Shown: positions 45,161-54,044 of the stretch, piece after piece
Numbering within the stretch: position 1 is the first letter of the stretch
Layout: each line of letters opens with the position of its first letter
From: an uncultured Deferribacteres bacterium
GTDB lineage: Bacteria > Zhuqueibacterota > JdFR-76 > DREG01
Length of the DNA: 64,000 nt
Assembly: GCA_913009825.1 (NCBI GenBank)
Contig: CAJVYQ010000017.1
Coordinates: 1-64,000, forward strand
Direction: 5' to 3'
Made by a program: the position numbers and the translations under genes
Notes under the pieces: generated by a model
The model's input: only the letters and a program-made list of their open reading frames with translations
What the model was told of the DNA's origin: nothing
Database searches by the model: none

Positions 45161-46177
45161 TTAATCGGAAACAACTCTGCCGATAATGTATGATGTTTCA
45201 CCGCCATTCCTCAACTCTTCCTGAACTGCTTGTACATCTTCCGGAGAAAGAATAATAATGAAACCGATACCCAAATTAAACGTGCGTCGCATATCTTCGA
45301 TGGGCACATTGCCCAGTTCCCTGATCAGTTTGAAAATGGTGAGCCATTCCCAAGCGTCCCATTCAATAGCCAATTTCAGATCCGGCGGCAAAATTCTCCT
45401 TGTATTTCCTTCAATGCCACCGCCGGTGATATGAGATAATCCGTGAATATCGAATTTTTCCAACGCGGGTTGCACAACATTGAAATAGTTTCGATGAACT
45501 TTAAGAAGTTCATTGCCGATGCTGTTCCTCAATCCCGCATCATAATGATCAGGAGAAAACCCGGCATAATCGAAAAATACTTTCCTTGCCAGTGTGTAAC
45601 CGTTGGTATGCAATCCCACGGACGGCAAGCCGATGAGCACATCGCCGGCTTGTATCCGCTCACCGTTGATAATTTTATCCTGTTCCACAATGCCCACGAT
45701 GGTGCCGGCCAGATCGTATTCACCCGGTTGATAGATATCCGCCATTTCCGCGGTTTCACCGCCGATCAGCGCGCATTTGGTCTGACGGCATCCCCGCACC
45801 ATGCCGCGCACAATTTGCTCCACAACAGACGGATTTACTTTACCCAATGAAAGATAGTCCATGAAATACATGGGTTTCGCTCCGCCGGTTAAAATATCAT
45901 TGATGCAATGATTCACCAGATCTTCACCGATGGTGTCGTGCTTATCCATCATCACCGCTACTTTCAGTTTGGTGCCCACACCGTCAACGCTGGAGATTAA
46001 AACCGGGTTTCGGTAATTGCTGACGGGAATTTTATACATGGCGCCAAAATGTCCGATTCCCTGCAACACATTTTTATCGAAAGTGCTGTTCAGCAGGTTT
46101 TTTATCCTGTTCACCGATTCTTCTCCGGCGGAAATATCCACACCGGCATCTTTGTATGTTAGTTGCTTTTTGCCCAT
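45161..46177 (-). CDS. purM: Phosphoribosylformylglycinamidine cyclo-ligase
   Basis: AIR synthetase of de novo purine biosynthesis, 338 residues. 'YKDAGVDISAGEESVNRIK', 'SSVDGVGTKLKVA', 'VNHCINDILTGGAKPMYFMDYL' and 'ALIGGETAEMADIY' are all hallmark motifs. GAGAGG lies upstream of the ATG at 46177. The first 19 bases overlap the 3' end of the upstream unknown gene, so the two are probably translationally coupled. Confidence 0.96.
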   Translation of the reverse strand: MGKKQLTYKDAGVDISAGEESVNRIKNLLNSTFDKNVLQGIGHFGAMYKIPVSNYRNPVLISSVDGVGTKLKVAVMMDKHDTIGEDLVNHCINDILTGGAKPMYFMDYLSLGKVNPSVVEQIVRGMVRGCRQTKCALIGGETAEMADIYQPGEYDLAGTIVGIVEQDKIINGERIQAGDVLIGLPSVGLHTNGYTLARKVFFDYAGFSPDHYDAGLRNSIGNELLKVHRNYFNVVQPALEKFDIHGLSHITGGGIEGNTRRILPPDLKLAIEWDAWEWLTIFKLIRELGNVPIEDMRRTFNLGIGFIIILSPEDVQAVQEELRNGGETSYIIGRVVSD

Positions 46178-46698
46178 TCATCTGCCTCTCTGCAATATCT
46201 GTCTCTGATTCTGCGAAAAAAACGGATCACTTTTTCTTCCCGGTAATCCGGATAGGTCCATTCATGAATTTGAAATTTCCCTCCTTTAATGCGTAACTGC
46301 ACATCGCCGAATATACCGGAACCAAGATAGATCCTGTGACTGAAATTCTTCGTTGTCACTAAAATCAGTTTTGCTTTTTCCAGATATCCGGGATCAAGAT
46401 TCACACTCCGGTTTCCTGCGATTGTGTATTTCTTTTCCAGCAGGTTGGTTTCCAGTTTAATATGCACAATCCTTTCCGGCATAATCAGATTTTTGAAGGA
46501 AAGATAAAGCTTCCGCAGATTGTCGCCCATCTCCTTTTTGTAATATTCGGTTTGTGTAAATGAAAACAATTCCGATTGCACATCGATCGCTCCGTATTTT
46601 TTAACCAGATCGCTCAGAACACTATCCGGATCAGCCTGTTGAGAAAATGTCACCGCGCAGATCAATTTCACTGCAACCGGAATAGTTACCAGACCCAA
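46159..46698 (-). CDS. Unknown exported protein upstream of purM
   Basis: A 179-residue protein starting at a TTG codon that has AAGGAG 7 bases upstream; no ATG start is available without losing a third of the frame. The N-terminus 'MGLVTIPVAVKLICAVTFSQQADPD' looks like a short signal peptide. The body is charged and has alternating strands ('KTEYY'-type helix, then 'RIVHIKLETNLLEKKYTIAGNRSVNLDP'), somewhat like periplasmic carrier folds, but I do not recognise a family. It overlaps purM by 19 bases. Confidence 0.7.
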   Translation of the reverse strand: MGLVTIPVAVKLICAVTFSQQADPDSVLSDLVKKYGAIDVQSELFSFTQTEYYKKEMGDNLRKLYLSFKNLIMPERIVHIKLETNLLEKKYTIAGNRSVNLDPGYLEKAKLILVTTKNFSHRIYLGSGIFGDVQLRIKGGKFQIHEWTYPDYREEKVIRFFRRIRDRYCREADEWAKSN

Positions 46699-46829
46699 AA
46701 AAACTCTCCTTTAGCAGAAGCTCCTTTAATAGAAGCCGGCCTTGTCGAAGAAGGTCGGCTTCTATTTTTTATTTCATTTTTACACTTGACTTTCAGAGAA
46801 AAATGTTTTATTTTTTTGTTCGATTTTTC

Positions 46830-46916
46830 GCCGGGGTGGTGAAACTGGTAGACGCGCTGGACTCAAAATCCAGTGAGCTTCGGCTCGTGTGGGTTCGAGT
46901 CCCACCCCCGGCACCA
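46830..46916 (+). tRNA. tRNA-Leu (anticodon CAA)
   Basis: An 87-nt class II tRNA. Acceptor arms GCCGGGG and CCCCGGC pair fully, the anticodon stem CTGGA / TCCAG encloses loop CTCAAAA (anticodon CAA, reading UUG), a long variable arm (GAGCTTCGGCTCGT) is present, and the T arm is GTGGGTTCGAGTCCCAC. The CCA end is encoded. Confidence 0.97.
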
Positions 46917-46946
46917 AAAAGACCTTTTTAAAAAGGTCTTTTTTTT
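46917..46946 (+). terminator. Rho-independent terminator after tRNA-Leu
   Basis: AAAAAGACCTTTTT and AAAAAGGTCTTTTT form a stem directly after the tRNA CCA end, followed by T residues. It may also serve the opposite strand, where the small membrane protein gene ends. Confidence 0.85.
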
Positions 46947-46979
46947 GCCCTGTTTTTAAGTCCGATCAGGATGATAATT

Positions 46980-47132
46980 TCACTTGCTATTTTTTTTGTG
47001 CTCATTATCAAGGTTTCGCAGCATCTCCTTTAATTCCGGAAATCCTCTATAAAGCACTTTAAACGACATGTAAGTGAATGAGAGCAGAGAGAACAGAACA
47101 ACCGCTTCCCAAAAGATGATGTAAAATTTCAT
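46980..47132 (-). CDS. 50-residue membrane protein, likely small partner of the adjacent symporter
   Basis: Translation gives MKFYIIFWEAVVLFSLLSF, then TYMSFKVLYRGFPELKEML, then RNLDNEHKKNSK. There is one hydrophobic segment (about 3-24) and an amphipathic, charged tail. Its ATG overlaps the stop codon of the sodium:solute symporter gene by one base (TGATG), the arrangement of translationally coupled subunits. Small single-span partners are known for some SSS transporters. It has no other recognisable homology by eye. Confidence 0.65.
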   Translation of the reverse strand: MKFYIIFWEAVVLFSLLSFTYMSFKVLYRGFPELKEMLRNLDNEHKKNSK

Positions 47133-48610
47133 CAGACCACTTCCTTTTTTAAATTCGGACTAAATTTGTTTTGAAAAAAAGAGCCGATCAGCATACCGAT
47201 CAGGGCCAGTAGAAATCCTCCCCACCCCATCATGGAGGCATATTGTGTTTTGTACGGTTCATGCAGGAAAAGATAGAGCAGCGGCGGCAGAGCGCCCAGT
47301 GTGAAAGCCAGATAGGCCCCTGCGGTACTGGCTTTTTTCCAATAAATTCCCAGTCCCACACTGATGAGCGTTCCCGGAATGAACAGCATGGCCGTCATAT
47401 TCAAATAGAAATAAAGGAATCCTTCTAATTTGTGAAACAGAGACCACCAGATGATAAAAATCATAACCAGCGCCATGGTGATTCGGCTGATCAGTAGCTG
47501 CACTTTTGAACTCTGATCCTTTCCGCTGGTAAATTTCAAAATCGAACCGATGATATCCTGAGACACCACCGAGCTCCAGGAGAGCAAATAACTGGCATAG
47601 GTTGACATGGAAGCCGCAAGCAGTCCGGCGAATATCAATCCCAGAATGCCTTTGGGAACTAGTTTAACCACCATGAGAGGGAGTGCATCCAGCGGTTCAA
47701 TATTCCCGCCAAGATAAGCGAACGCCATAATACCCCAAAAAATAGGCAGAATCGCCCGGGCCAAAAACATTAGTCCCGACCAGAAATAGATTTTCATGCC
47801 GGTTTTTGTATCTTTGGAAGAAAACAGACGCATGGAGATAGCCTGCCAGCCGACTAATAATGAAATCCACATAAGAATTTGCCAGACAAGAAAACCGATG
47901 CCGAATTCACTTTTGAACGGATCAGGAAAAAACGGGTTGAACCCCTTCTCGCCCATATTTGCCTGTACAGCATGAATAATGTTACCCCAGCCGATGACTG
48001 CGATGCCATAAACGGTGATGAAGATCATGCCGAAACTCAGCAGTGCGTACTGCAAATAATTGGTCAGAATCACCGAAACCATGCCGCCAAGCAGTGTGTA
48101 AAGCAGAACCAGTGTCAACATGACGACCATGGTTATCAGAACATGTTCCTGCGGAATGCCGGTGATAATATTGATAAATTTTGCTTCCACACCGGGGAAA
48201 ACGCCGAAATTCAAAATACCGCCGATGGCCATTAGTATTCCAACATAGAAACGTACGCCTTTGCTGAATTTAACAGAATAAAATTCCGGGATGGTCATAA
48301 TTTTCATATCCAGCAAAGGTTTGATGATAAACCCCGTTTTCCCTAAAAATAAAAAAGCGATGATAGGCGGAAACGCGACCATCAGTGCGGACATTCCTGA
48401 TTTATATCCCAATTCTGCATAATACATGTAAGTAATCATACCTATTTCCGTACACATCAAAGAAAGTAGTCCCAGATGAAACCCCATGGATCGGTTGGCA
48501 ACCAAATAATCACTAATGTTACCGACATATTTTTTCATTAATGAACCGGATAAAAAAATCAGAACGATGTAAATGAGGACAATTACAATATCAAACGCGC
48601 TTAAATTCAT
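47132..48610 (-). CDS. Sodium:solute symporter (SSS family), second copy
   Basis: Inner-membrane symporter of 492 residues with about 13 membrane segments. It starts 'MNLSAFDIVIVLIYIVLIFLSGSLMKKYVGNISDYLVANRSMGFHLGLLSL', the usual SSS N-terminus, and carries 'GILGLIFAGLLAASMSTYASYLLSWSSVVSQDIIGSIL', the sodium-site helix region. AAAGGAAA precedes the ATG. It differs clearly from the mannan-locus symporter. The substrate cannot be told from context. The downstream 50-codon gene overlaps its stop. Confidence 0.93.
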   Translation of the reverse strand: MNLSAFDIVIVLIYIVLIFLSGSLMKKYVGNISDYLVANRSMGFHLGLLSLMCTEIGMITYMYYAELGYKSGMSALMVAFPPIIAFLFLGKTGFIIKPLLDMKIMTIPEFYSVKFSKGVRFYVGILMAIGGILNFGVFPGVEAKFINIITGIPQEHVLITMVVMLTLVLLYTLLGGMVSVILTNYLQYALLSFGMIFITVYGIAVIGWGNIIHAVQANMGEKGFNPFFPDPFKSEFGIGFLVWQILMWISLLVGWQAISMRLFSSKDTKTGMKIYFWSGLMFLARAILPIFWGIMAFAYLGGNIEPLDALPLMVVKLVPKGILGLIFAGLLAASMSTYASYLLSWSSVVSQDIIGSILKFTSGKDQSSKVQLLISRITMALVMIFIIWWSLFHKLEGFLYFYLNMTAMLFIPGTLISVGLGIYWKKASTAGAYLAFTLGALPPLLYLFLHEPYKTQYASMMGWGGFLLALIGMLIGSFFQNKFSPNLKKEVV

Positions 48611-49268
48611 AAGATTTCCTTTCTCCGTAAGTCGGCCAGATTCAGTAAACAGGATATTATAAAGACATATTTTGTTTTTATCAAGTGAAAAGATTGTTGG
48701 TAACCTTTTTCAAAAAGGTTACCTTCTACCCGCTTGTAATGCAGCCACTTAAAAAAAAAGATAATACTTTAGTTTTTTGAAAAACAACAATTATCAAGTA
48801 ACCTGTCCTTCCCGAATGCTTTTATCTGCCTGTCTGCAACAGGCAGGCCGCTTAAATCATACGGAAATGGCAACTACTTTGGCAGCCTACGAAAGACTCG
48901 AAAAAAAATCAAAAAGACCTTTTTGAGTGTTTCGTGTGTTTCGTGGGCTGAATAGTTACCGGGAATGATAGAAAAACTAAGTTTTTGGTCAGGTTGCCAA
49001 CAATTTTTAATTTCAATTTTTTCAATATCTCTGTGTCCTCTGCTCCTCTGCGTTGAAAAACAGGTGCGCTAAAACGCAGAGACGCAGAGAGCGCAAAGGA
49101 CGCAGATTTCAGTAAAAACTAAAGTGTTGGAAGAAAAGAATTCTGATAATTTTTATTCTTTTCTGTGGCCAATTTTTCTCTGCCAATATAAATATGGTTG
49201 CAATTAAAACAAAATATTTTGTATCATGTTTACAACATTTATGATAGCATGATTCGGGTATTTGAACA
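48611..49268. other. Gene-free gap with repeat copy
   Basis: 658 bp without a gene. It contains an inverted copy (about 49005-49127) of the CTCTGCG-rich block found at 640-765 and one CTGAATAGTTAC terminus at 48948-48959, so it probably holds a decayed GTAACTATTCAG-type element. A short ATACTTTAGTTTTTTGAA motif (from 48764) is shared with 640-660 and 30402-30424. Confidence 0.6.
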
Positions 49269-50180
49269 ATGAAACAAACCGGTATCCACAAAATAGCGCT
49301 GATTGAAAAAGCACTTGAAAAACTAAACGGGCAGATACATCATTGCACCCTCTGTCCGCGTAATTGTGGCGTTGACCGTACGAACAACCGGTTGGGTTAT
49401 TGTCAATTATGCTATAAAATGAAGATATACAAATACAAATTGCATTTCGGTGAAGAACCGTCCATATCCGGCAGCAGGGGTTCCGGCATCATTTTCTTTT
49501 CCGGCTGCACCATGGCGTGCGTATTTTGCCAAAACTACCCCATGAGTCACTTGCGCCGCGGCTATGAAGTCTCTCCGCAAGGCCTGGTAAAAATAATGAT
49601 AGAATTACAAAAGCAGGGCGCACATAATATCAATCTGGTTACGCCAACTCATTTTTTACCTCCCATTTTGCAAAGTTTACAACTTGCCATAGAACATGGA
49701 CTCCATCTGCCAATTGTTTACAATACAAGCGGATACGAAAATATTGAAATTCTGAAAACGCTGGAAGGAATTATTGATATCTATCTTCCCGATATAAAAT
49801 ACTCAGAATCTGTCAGCGCCGGCAAATTTTCTAAAACCAAAAATTATCCGGAATTTAATTTTTCTGCCATCCGTGAGATGTTCCGTCAAGTTGGTTTTTT
49901 AACAACGGACGAAAACAAACTGGCAAAAAAAGGCCTCATCATCCGTCACTTGATTCTGCCCAACGATGTTGCCGGAACCGAAACAATCTTTCAATTTATA
50001 GCCGAAGAGATCGACAGCAGGGTTCATCTCAGTCTGATGACACAATATCTGCCGGTTTGGGACACAAAAAAATATCCCGAAATAGACAGACGAATCAATC
50101 ACCGGGAATATACCGGGATGATCGATTTACTGGAAAAGTATAAACTTAAAACCGGTTGGCTGCAAGAGATTGATTTTTAG
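49269..50180 (+). CDS. PFL-activase-like radical SAM protein (COG1313 type)
   Basis: A 303-residue radical S-adenosylmethionine protein. The cluster motif is 'SGCTMACVFCQNYPMSH' (Cys80, Cys84, Cys87; C-x3-C-x2-C). An N-terminal cysteine set 'HHCTLCPRNCGVDR...GYCQLC' (Cys26, 29, 33, 45, 48) may hold an extra cluster. The pattern matches the pyruvate-formate-lyase-activase-related family annotated as COG1313; its substrate is not established. It stands alone on the plus strand and shares a terminator with the genes opposite. Confidence 0.88.
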   Translation: MKQTGIHKIALIEKALEKLNGQIHHCTLCPRNCGVDRTNNRLGYCQLCYKMKIYKYKLHFGEEPSISGSRGSGIIFFSGCTMACVFCQNYPMSHLRRGYEVSPQGLVKIMIELQKQGAHNINLVTPTHFLPPILQSLQLAIEHGLHLPIVYNTSGYENIEILKTLEGIIDIYLPDIKYSESVSAGKFSKTKNYPEFNFSAIREMFRQVGFLTTDENKLAKKGLIIRHLILPNDVAGTETIFQFIAEEIDSRVHLSLMTQYLPVWDTKKYPEIDRRINHREYTGMIDLLEKYKLKTGWLQEIDF

Positions 50181-50232
50181 CCACAGAAGAAGCAGTAAAA
50201 AAAATTTTGGCATCTCTCTTCTGTGGCTAAAA
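50175..50232. terminator. Bidirectional terminator hairpin
   Basis: TTTTAGCCACAGAAGA (50175-50190) pairs with TCTTCTGTGGCTAAAA (50217-50232). It is flanked by T and A tracts, between the convergent ends of the radical SAM gene and the oxidoreductase gene. Confidence 0.75.
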
Positions 50233-50267
50233 ATTGATTTCAGAATAAACATGATCGATTTACGATT

Positions 50268-51635
50268 TTACCAGCTCCATCCTTCCCGGTAATGGGTTTG
50301 CAAATATTCCGTAGCGGCCGGGTTGTTTTTAATCTCTATTTTTTCCGCATCAAATTCTAATTTTTCATAAGGAAATCGGAGAGCCACGTTGCCCAACAAT
50401 ACTGTTTCTGTCAGCGGCCCGGCATAGCCAAAATGGGAGCTGGAAGTTTTCCGGTCTTTGCAGCATTTAATCCAGTTTTGTTCGTGGGTCACGGTAATTC
50501 TCGACAGTGTTTTGGGCGGCCGTTTATAGGCCTGCATGGCGGTTTCCGGAATCAGGCGAATCATATCGCCGCCGCTGATAATTTTTCCTTTTTCACCGAC
50601 CAAAAGTATCCCATTTTTTAGCATCTTTCTACTCTGTTCTAACTCTTCCGGCCTGGACGGCATCAAACCGCCGTCGTACCAAACAAGTTTTACCGGCGGC
50701 ATCTCTCCCCGCGCAGGGAAATTGTACGTCACCATGGATGCCAATGGGTAAGTTTCGTTGTTCTCTTTCTTTTGCCAGATATCATTGGGATCGATGGGCA
50801 TGGCATAACTGGCATTCACGCTATCAGGATATTTCAGATTGAGAGCGGTATAAGGGAGATCGATGATATGGCAGCCCATATCGCCCAGGGCGCCGGTGCC
50901 GAAATCCCACCAGCCGCGCCAAGTGAACGGGAGATATATTTTGTTGTACTGCCGCGCCGGCGCCGGTCCCAGCCATAAATCCCAATCCAATCCTTCAGTA
51001 ACCGGCATCCCTTTCGGCCGGGTGTAGATATTCTGCGGCCAAACCGGTCTGTCTGTCCAGGTATGCACTTCATGCACCGGGCCTATGGCGCCGTCACGGA
51101 GCCATTCCGTCATCAAACGAATCCTTTCCCGGGAATGATCCTGGTTACCCATCTGTGTCACCAATTGCTTCTTTTGGGCTATACCGGCCAGCGACCTGGC
51201 TTCGGAAACCAGATGGGTTAATGGCTTTTGCGTATATACATCTTTGCCCAACTCCATGGCTGCCATGGAAACAACCGCATGGGCATGATCCGGCGTGGCA
51301 ATGATCACCGCATCAATATTTTTCTCTTTTTCCAGCATAAGCCGAAAATCTTTGTATCGTTTAGCTTTGGGATATTTCTCAAAAACTTTTCCGGCATAGT
51401 TCCAGTCAACATCGCACAAAGCCACAATATTTTCCGTTGCCATATTTTCCAGATTCACATTCCCCATGCCGCCAATGCCTACACCGGCGATGTTCAGTTT
51501 ATCACTGGGCGCCATCCGGCCCGGGCCGCCAAAAACATGAGCGGGAATAATAGAAAATGCGGAAACCGTAGCGGCTCTTTCTAAAAATTTTCTTCTGCTG
51601 AGTCTTTTTGCTTCTTTTTTTATCTTTGTTTTCAT
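50268..51635 (-). CDS. Tat-exported Gfo/Idh/MocA-family oxidoreductase
   Basis: NAD(P)-dependent oxidoreductase of 455 residues from the ATG at 51635. A twin-arginine signal 'KRLSRRKFLERAATVSAFSIIPAHVFGG' (about 10-38) directs it to the periplasm folded, with bound cofactor. 'LNIAGVGIGGMGNVNL' is the Rossmann start, 'AVIIATPDHAHAVVSMAAMELGKDVYTQKPLTHL' the family core, with QKP in place of EKP as in the exported subgroup. It may act on sugar derivatives. It starts one base after the GDPD gene ends, so the two form an operon. The longer frame to 51695 overlaps GDPD and is rejected. Confidence 0.92.
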   Translation of the reverse strand: MKTKIKKEAKRLSRRKFLERAATVSAFSIIPAHVFGGPGRMAPSDKLNIAGVGIGGMGNVNLENMATENIVALCDVDWNYAGKVFEKYPKAKRYKDFRLMLEKEKNIDAVIIATPDHAHAVVSMAAMELGKDVYTQKPLTHLVSEARSLAGIAQKKQLVTQMGNQDHSRERIRLMTEWLRDGAIGPVHEVHTWTDRPVWPQNIYTRPKGMPVTEGLDWDLWLGPAPARQYNKIYLPFTWRGWWDFGTGALGDMGCHIIDLPYTALNLKYPDSVNASYAMPIDPNDIWQKKENNETYPLASMVTYNFPARGEMPPVKLVWYDGGLMPSRPEELEQSRKMLKNGILLVGEKGKIISGGDMIRLIPETAMQAYKRPPKTLSRITVTHEQNWIKCCKDRKTSSSHFGYAGPLTETVLLGNVALRFPYEKLEFDAEKIEIKNNPAATEYLQTHYREGWSW

Positions 51636-51636
51636 G

Positions 51637-52419
51637 TTATCTACCCAATATTTTAAGTAAACGGTTCGGATAATTTGTGATAATATTGTCAACACCCAAT
51701 TTGATAAATTTTCTCATATCCTCTTCTTTATTCACAGTCCACACATGCACTTCTTTACCGTTTTTATGAGCTTTCTCCACCATCTCTTTTGTTACCAGTT
51801 TTTTATTAACGCTCAACAGATCGAATTCTGCAGTATAAATATCTTCATCCGGCATCTTGCTGAAAATATATCCGGTTTTAATACGGCTGTTAAGCGCTTT
51901 CACTTCGCGAATTGCCTCACGATCGAAAGAAGTTACAATACATTGAGGAATGAAATTCTTTTTCGTAATCAGGTCAACTACTTTTTCGGTCAATTGTTTC
52001 TGGTGCCCGTTCATTTTCAGTTCAATATTCAATTTCATTTTACCGTAAACCGTATCAATGACGGCCGCTAAAGTGGGAATCGGTTCCCCGGCATAGTCAG
52101 AGGAAAACCAGGATCCTGCATCCACGCCCTGCAGATCTGCGTAGTTCACTTCCCAGATCTTCCCGGTTATATTTGTGGTTCGGTCTAATGTACTGTCATG
52201 CAGCAACACCAATTCCCCGTCCGCAGTTTCCTGGACATCCAGTTCCGAAAAATCCGTGTCAAATTCCATAGCCTTTTTCATGGAGGCGATGGTATTTTCC
52301 GGTGCAAGTCCAGAGGCGCCTCTGTGCCCCGTTACTCCAATATCATGTTTGGTTGCCCGACAGGATAATAGAATTAAAGACGTAACAAGAAAAAGACTGA
52401 TTCTGATTAAGTTGTTCAC
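51637..52419 (-). CDS. Glycerophosphodiester phosphodiesterase lipoprotein
   Basis: Lipid-anchored GDPD-family enzyme, about 260 residues, that cleaves glycerophosphodiesters. 'GHRGASGLAPENTIASMKKAMEF' and 'SELDVQETADGELVLLHDSTLDRTTN' hold the catalytic His/Glu/Asp pattern. I choose the GTG start at 52419 because AGGAGG lies 6 bases before it and the lipoprotein signal 'NNLIRISLFLVTSLILLSC' begins there; the longer frame to 52473 would spoil this signal. It is the first gene of a pair with the Tat oxidoreductase. Confidence 0.9.
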   Translation of the reverse strand: MNNLIRISLFLVTSLILLSCRATKHDIGVTGHRGASGLAPENTIASMKKAMEFDTDFSELDVQETADGELVLLHDSTLDRTTNITGKIWEVNYADLQGVDAGSWFSSDYAGEPIPTLAAVIDTVYGKMKLNIELKMNGHQKQLTEKVVDLITKKNFIPQCIVTSFDREAIREVKALNSRIKTGYIFSKMPDEDIYTAEFDLLSVNKKLVTKEMVEKAHKNGKEVHVWTVNKEEDMRKFIKLGVDNIITNYPNRLLKILGR

Positions 52420-52669
52420 TGAAAACCTCCTGCTTAATGTGGTCTCTACCGGAAAACTCGTCGGTAGATTCAACTTTTGAAATTTTTACTTGCTTTGTAC
52501 AATGTTTTATAGCCATATTATTACTATCTTTTGGGTTATTAATTGTCATTTTGTTTGTTTATATAATTAATATAATAACAGTGCCTTACAAATCCAAAAG
52601 GTTTTTTTTGTTATCGGCAATTGCTCAATTCAGGTTGAAATAAACTTCCTAAGTTTCTCCGGAGGAAAA

Positions 52670-53341
52670 ATGACAAAAAAAAATACTCTTTCTGTTCTCA
52701 TGTTCGCCCTGATCGTCCTGTTTCTTTTCAATCACGGTGCTACCGCACAATCTGAGCTAAACATTGCCAAAATGTCAAATTATCAGAAGCTCTCATATCG
52801 TCTGAAATTCATTAAAAATTTTAAACGGCTCAGCATGAATACCACACTGGAAGACGCCAAGTTTCTGCGAATTATTGTAGAATGCTCCCACGCCAGGCGG
52901 GGAATTGAAGTCGGTTCGGCTAACGGTTTCGGCGCAATTCATCTGGGTATGGGCTTCGAACTTAATCAGGGTAAACTCATTACCATTGAAATTAATCCTA
53001 AAATGGTGCGGGAATGCCGGAAAAATATTAAAAAAATGGGATTGAAAAATACAGTCACCTGCATAAAAGGGGACGCTTTACAGGTGTTGCCCAAACTAAA
53101 AGGTACATTTGATTTCATTTTTCTGGATGCCAACAAGCCGGACTATTACAAATATTTTAAAGCCATAGAGCCCAAGCTGAGTAAAGGAGCGGTGATTGTA
53201 GCGGATAATGTTATCCGCGGCGCGGCATTGATGAAGGATTTCCTGGACACCATGGAAAATAACCCCAATTACGACATGGTCTCTTTCCGTGCTTCCGATG
53301 AGAAAAAAGACGGCATGGCGGTCATTTTTAAAATCAAATAA
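52670..53341 (+). CDS. O-methyltransferase-type class I SAM methyltransferase with signal peptide
   Basis: A 223-residue methyltransferase with the O-methyltransferase (PF01596) layout: 'RRGIEVGSANGFGAIHLG' (motif I), 'KLITIEINPKMVRECRKN', 'GDALQVLPKLKGTFDFIFLDANKPDYYKYF' (metal/active-site region), and 'ADNVIRGA'. The first 27 residues ('MTKKNTLSVLMFALIVLFLFNHGATAQSE') are a clear signal peptide, which is odd because S-adenosylmethionine is cytoplasmic. GGAGG precedes the ATG. The gene stands alone. It may be membrane-tethered facing inward or have a noncanonical role. Confidence 0.82.
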   Translation: MTKKNTLSVLMFALIVLFLFNHGATAQSELNIAKMSNYQKLSYRLKFIKNFKRLSMNTTLEDAKFLRIIVECSHARRGIEVGSANGFGAIHLGMGFELNQGKLITIEINPKMVRECRKNIKKMGLKNTVTCIKGDALQVLPKLKGTFDFIFLDANKPDYYKYFKAIEPKLSKGAVIVADNVIRGAALMKDFLDTMENNPNYDMVSFRASDEKKDGMAVIFKIK

Positions 53342-53544
53342 GTGCAAACATACAGAGCAAATGCCAACGTGCCATGAATTGATAATTGTGAATTTTATAC
53401 GAATCTTTACTAGAAAACTTTTACATTCTATTAATTTCAAGACCATTATTTGACAGGATTTACAGAATGATCAAGATAGACAGACCGGCCAATCCTGTTT
53501 ATTCTGTCAAAAGAATCCGACCGGTTACTTTTTAAAATATTGAT

Positions 53545-54012
53545 CTATTTCACCCAAATTTCATCGGCAAAAACCCACGCCGGCCCGCCGTTTCCGTAAT
53601 GCCATTTGGGACAGGTGCCAATATTCCTCGCGATGATCCGGACGAAGCGGCCGCTTGCTTTTTCGAAATTTAAATTCACATCTTCTATTTTTTTGCCGGT
53701 ATGCTGCACAGGAGTGCCCAATTCCTTTTCTTCCAATAAATTGAAATGAACGCCGTCATGAGAGAAAGACACCTCTATTTTTTGCGGTAGAAAAATCCAG
53801 GATTCCTGATCTGTCAAAAGTCCGATTCCCACTTGCCGGATATTTTGCGATTTCTGCAAATCGATTACCACACTCAGATCGTCTCCCTCGATGCCGGCCC
53901 AATGACCTTCATCGTAAAAAGAAGCAGCCCGTACACCGTCGGTCAAAACGGAAACACCGGCAGCGCTGTAATGTATCTCCGCCTGATTTTCCATTTTGAC
54001 CGGTTTTCCCAC
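53545..54012 (-). pseudogene. Discoidin (F5/8 type C)-like domain fragment
   Basis: A 155-residue beta-sandwich with 'LTDGVRAASFYDEGHWAGIEGDDLSVVIDLQKSQNIRQVGIGLLTDQESWIFLPQKIEVSFSHDG' and a C-terminal 'GNGGPAWVFADEIWVK'. This is the accessory domain found at the C-terminus of beta-hexosaminidases and related glycosidases. There is no signal peptide; upstream in-frame sequence ('NQINKHNAVGKPVKMEN') still belongs to the domain and runs into a stop just before the sulfatase gene's end. I read it as the truncated tail of a lost glycosidase. Confidence 0.65.
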
Positions 54013-54044
54013 CGCATTATGTTTATTGATTTGATTTCATGCTT

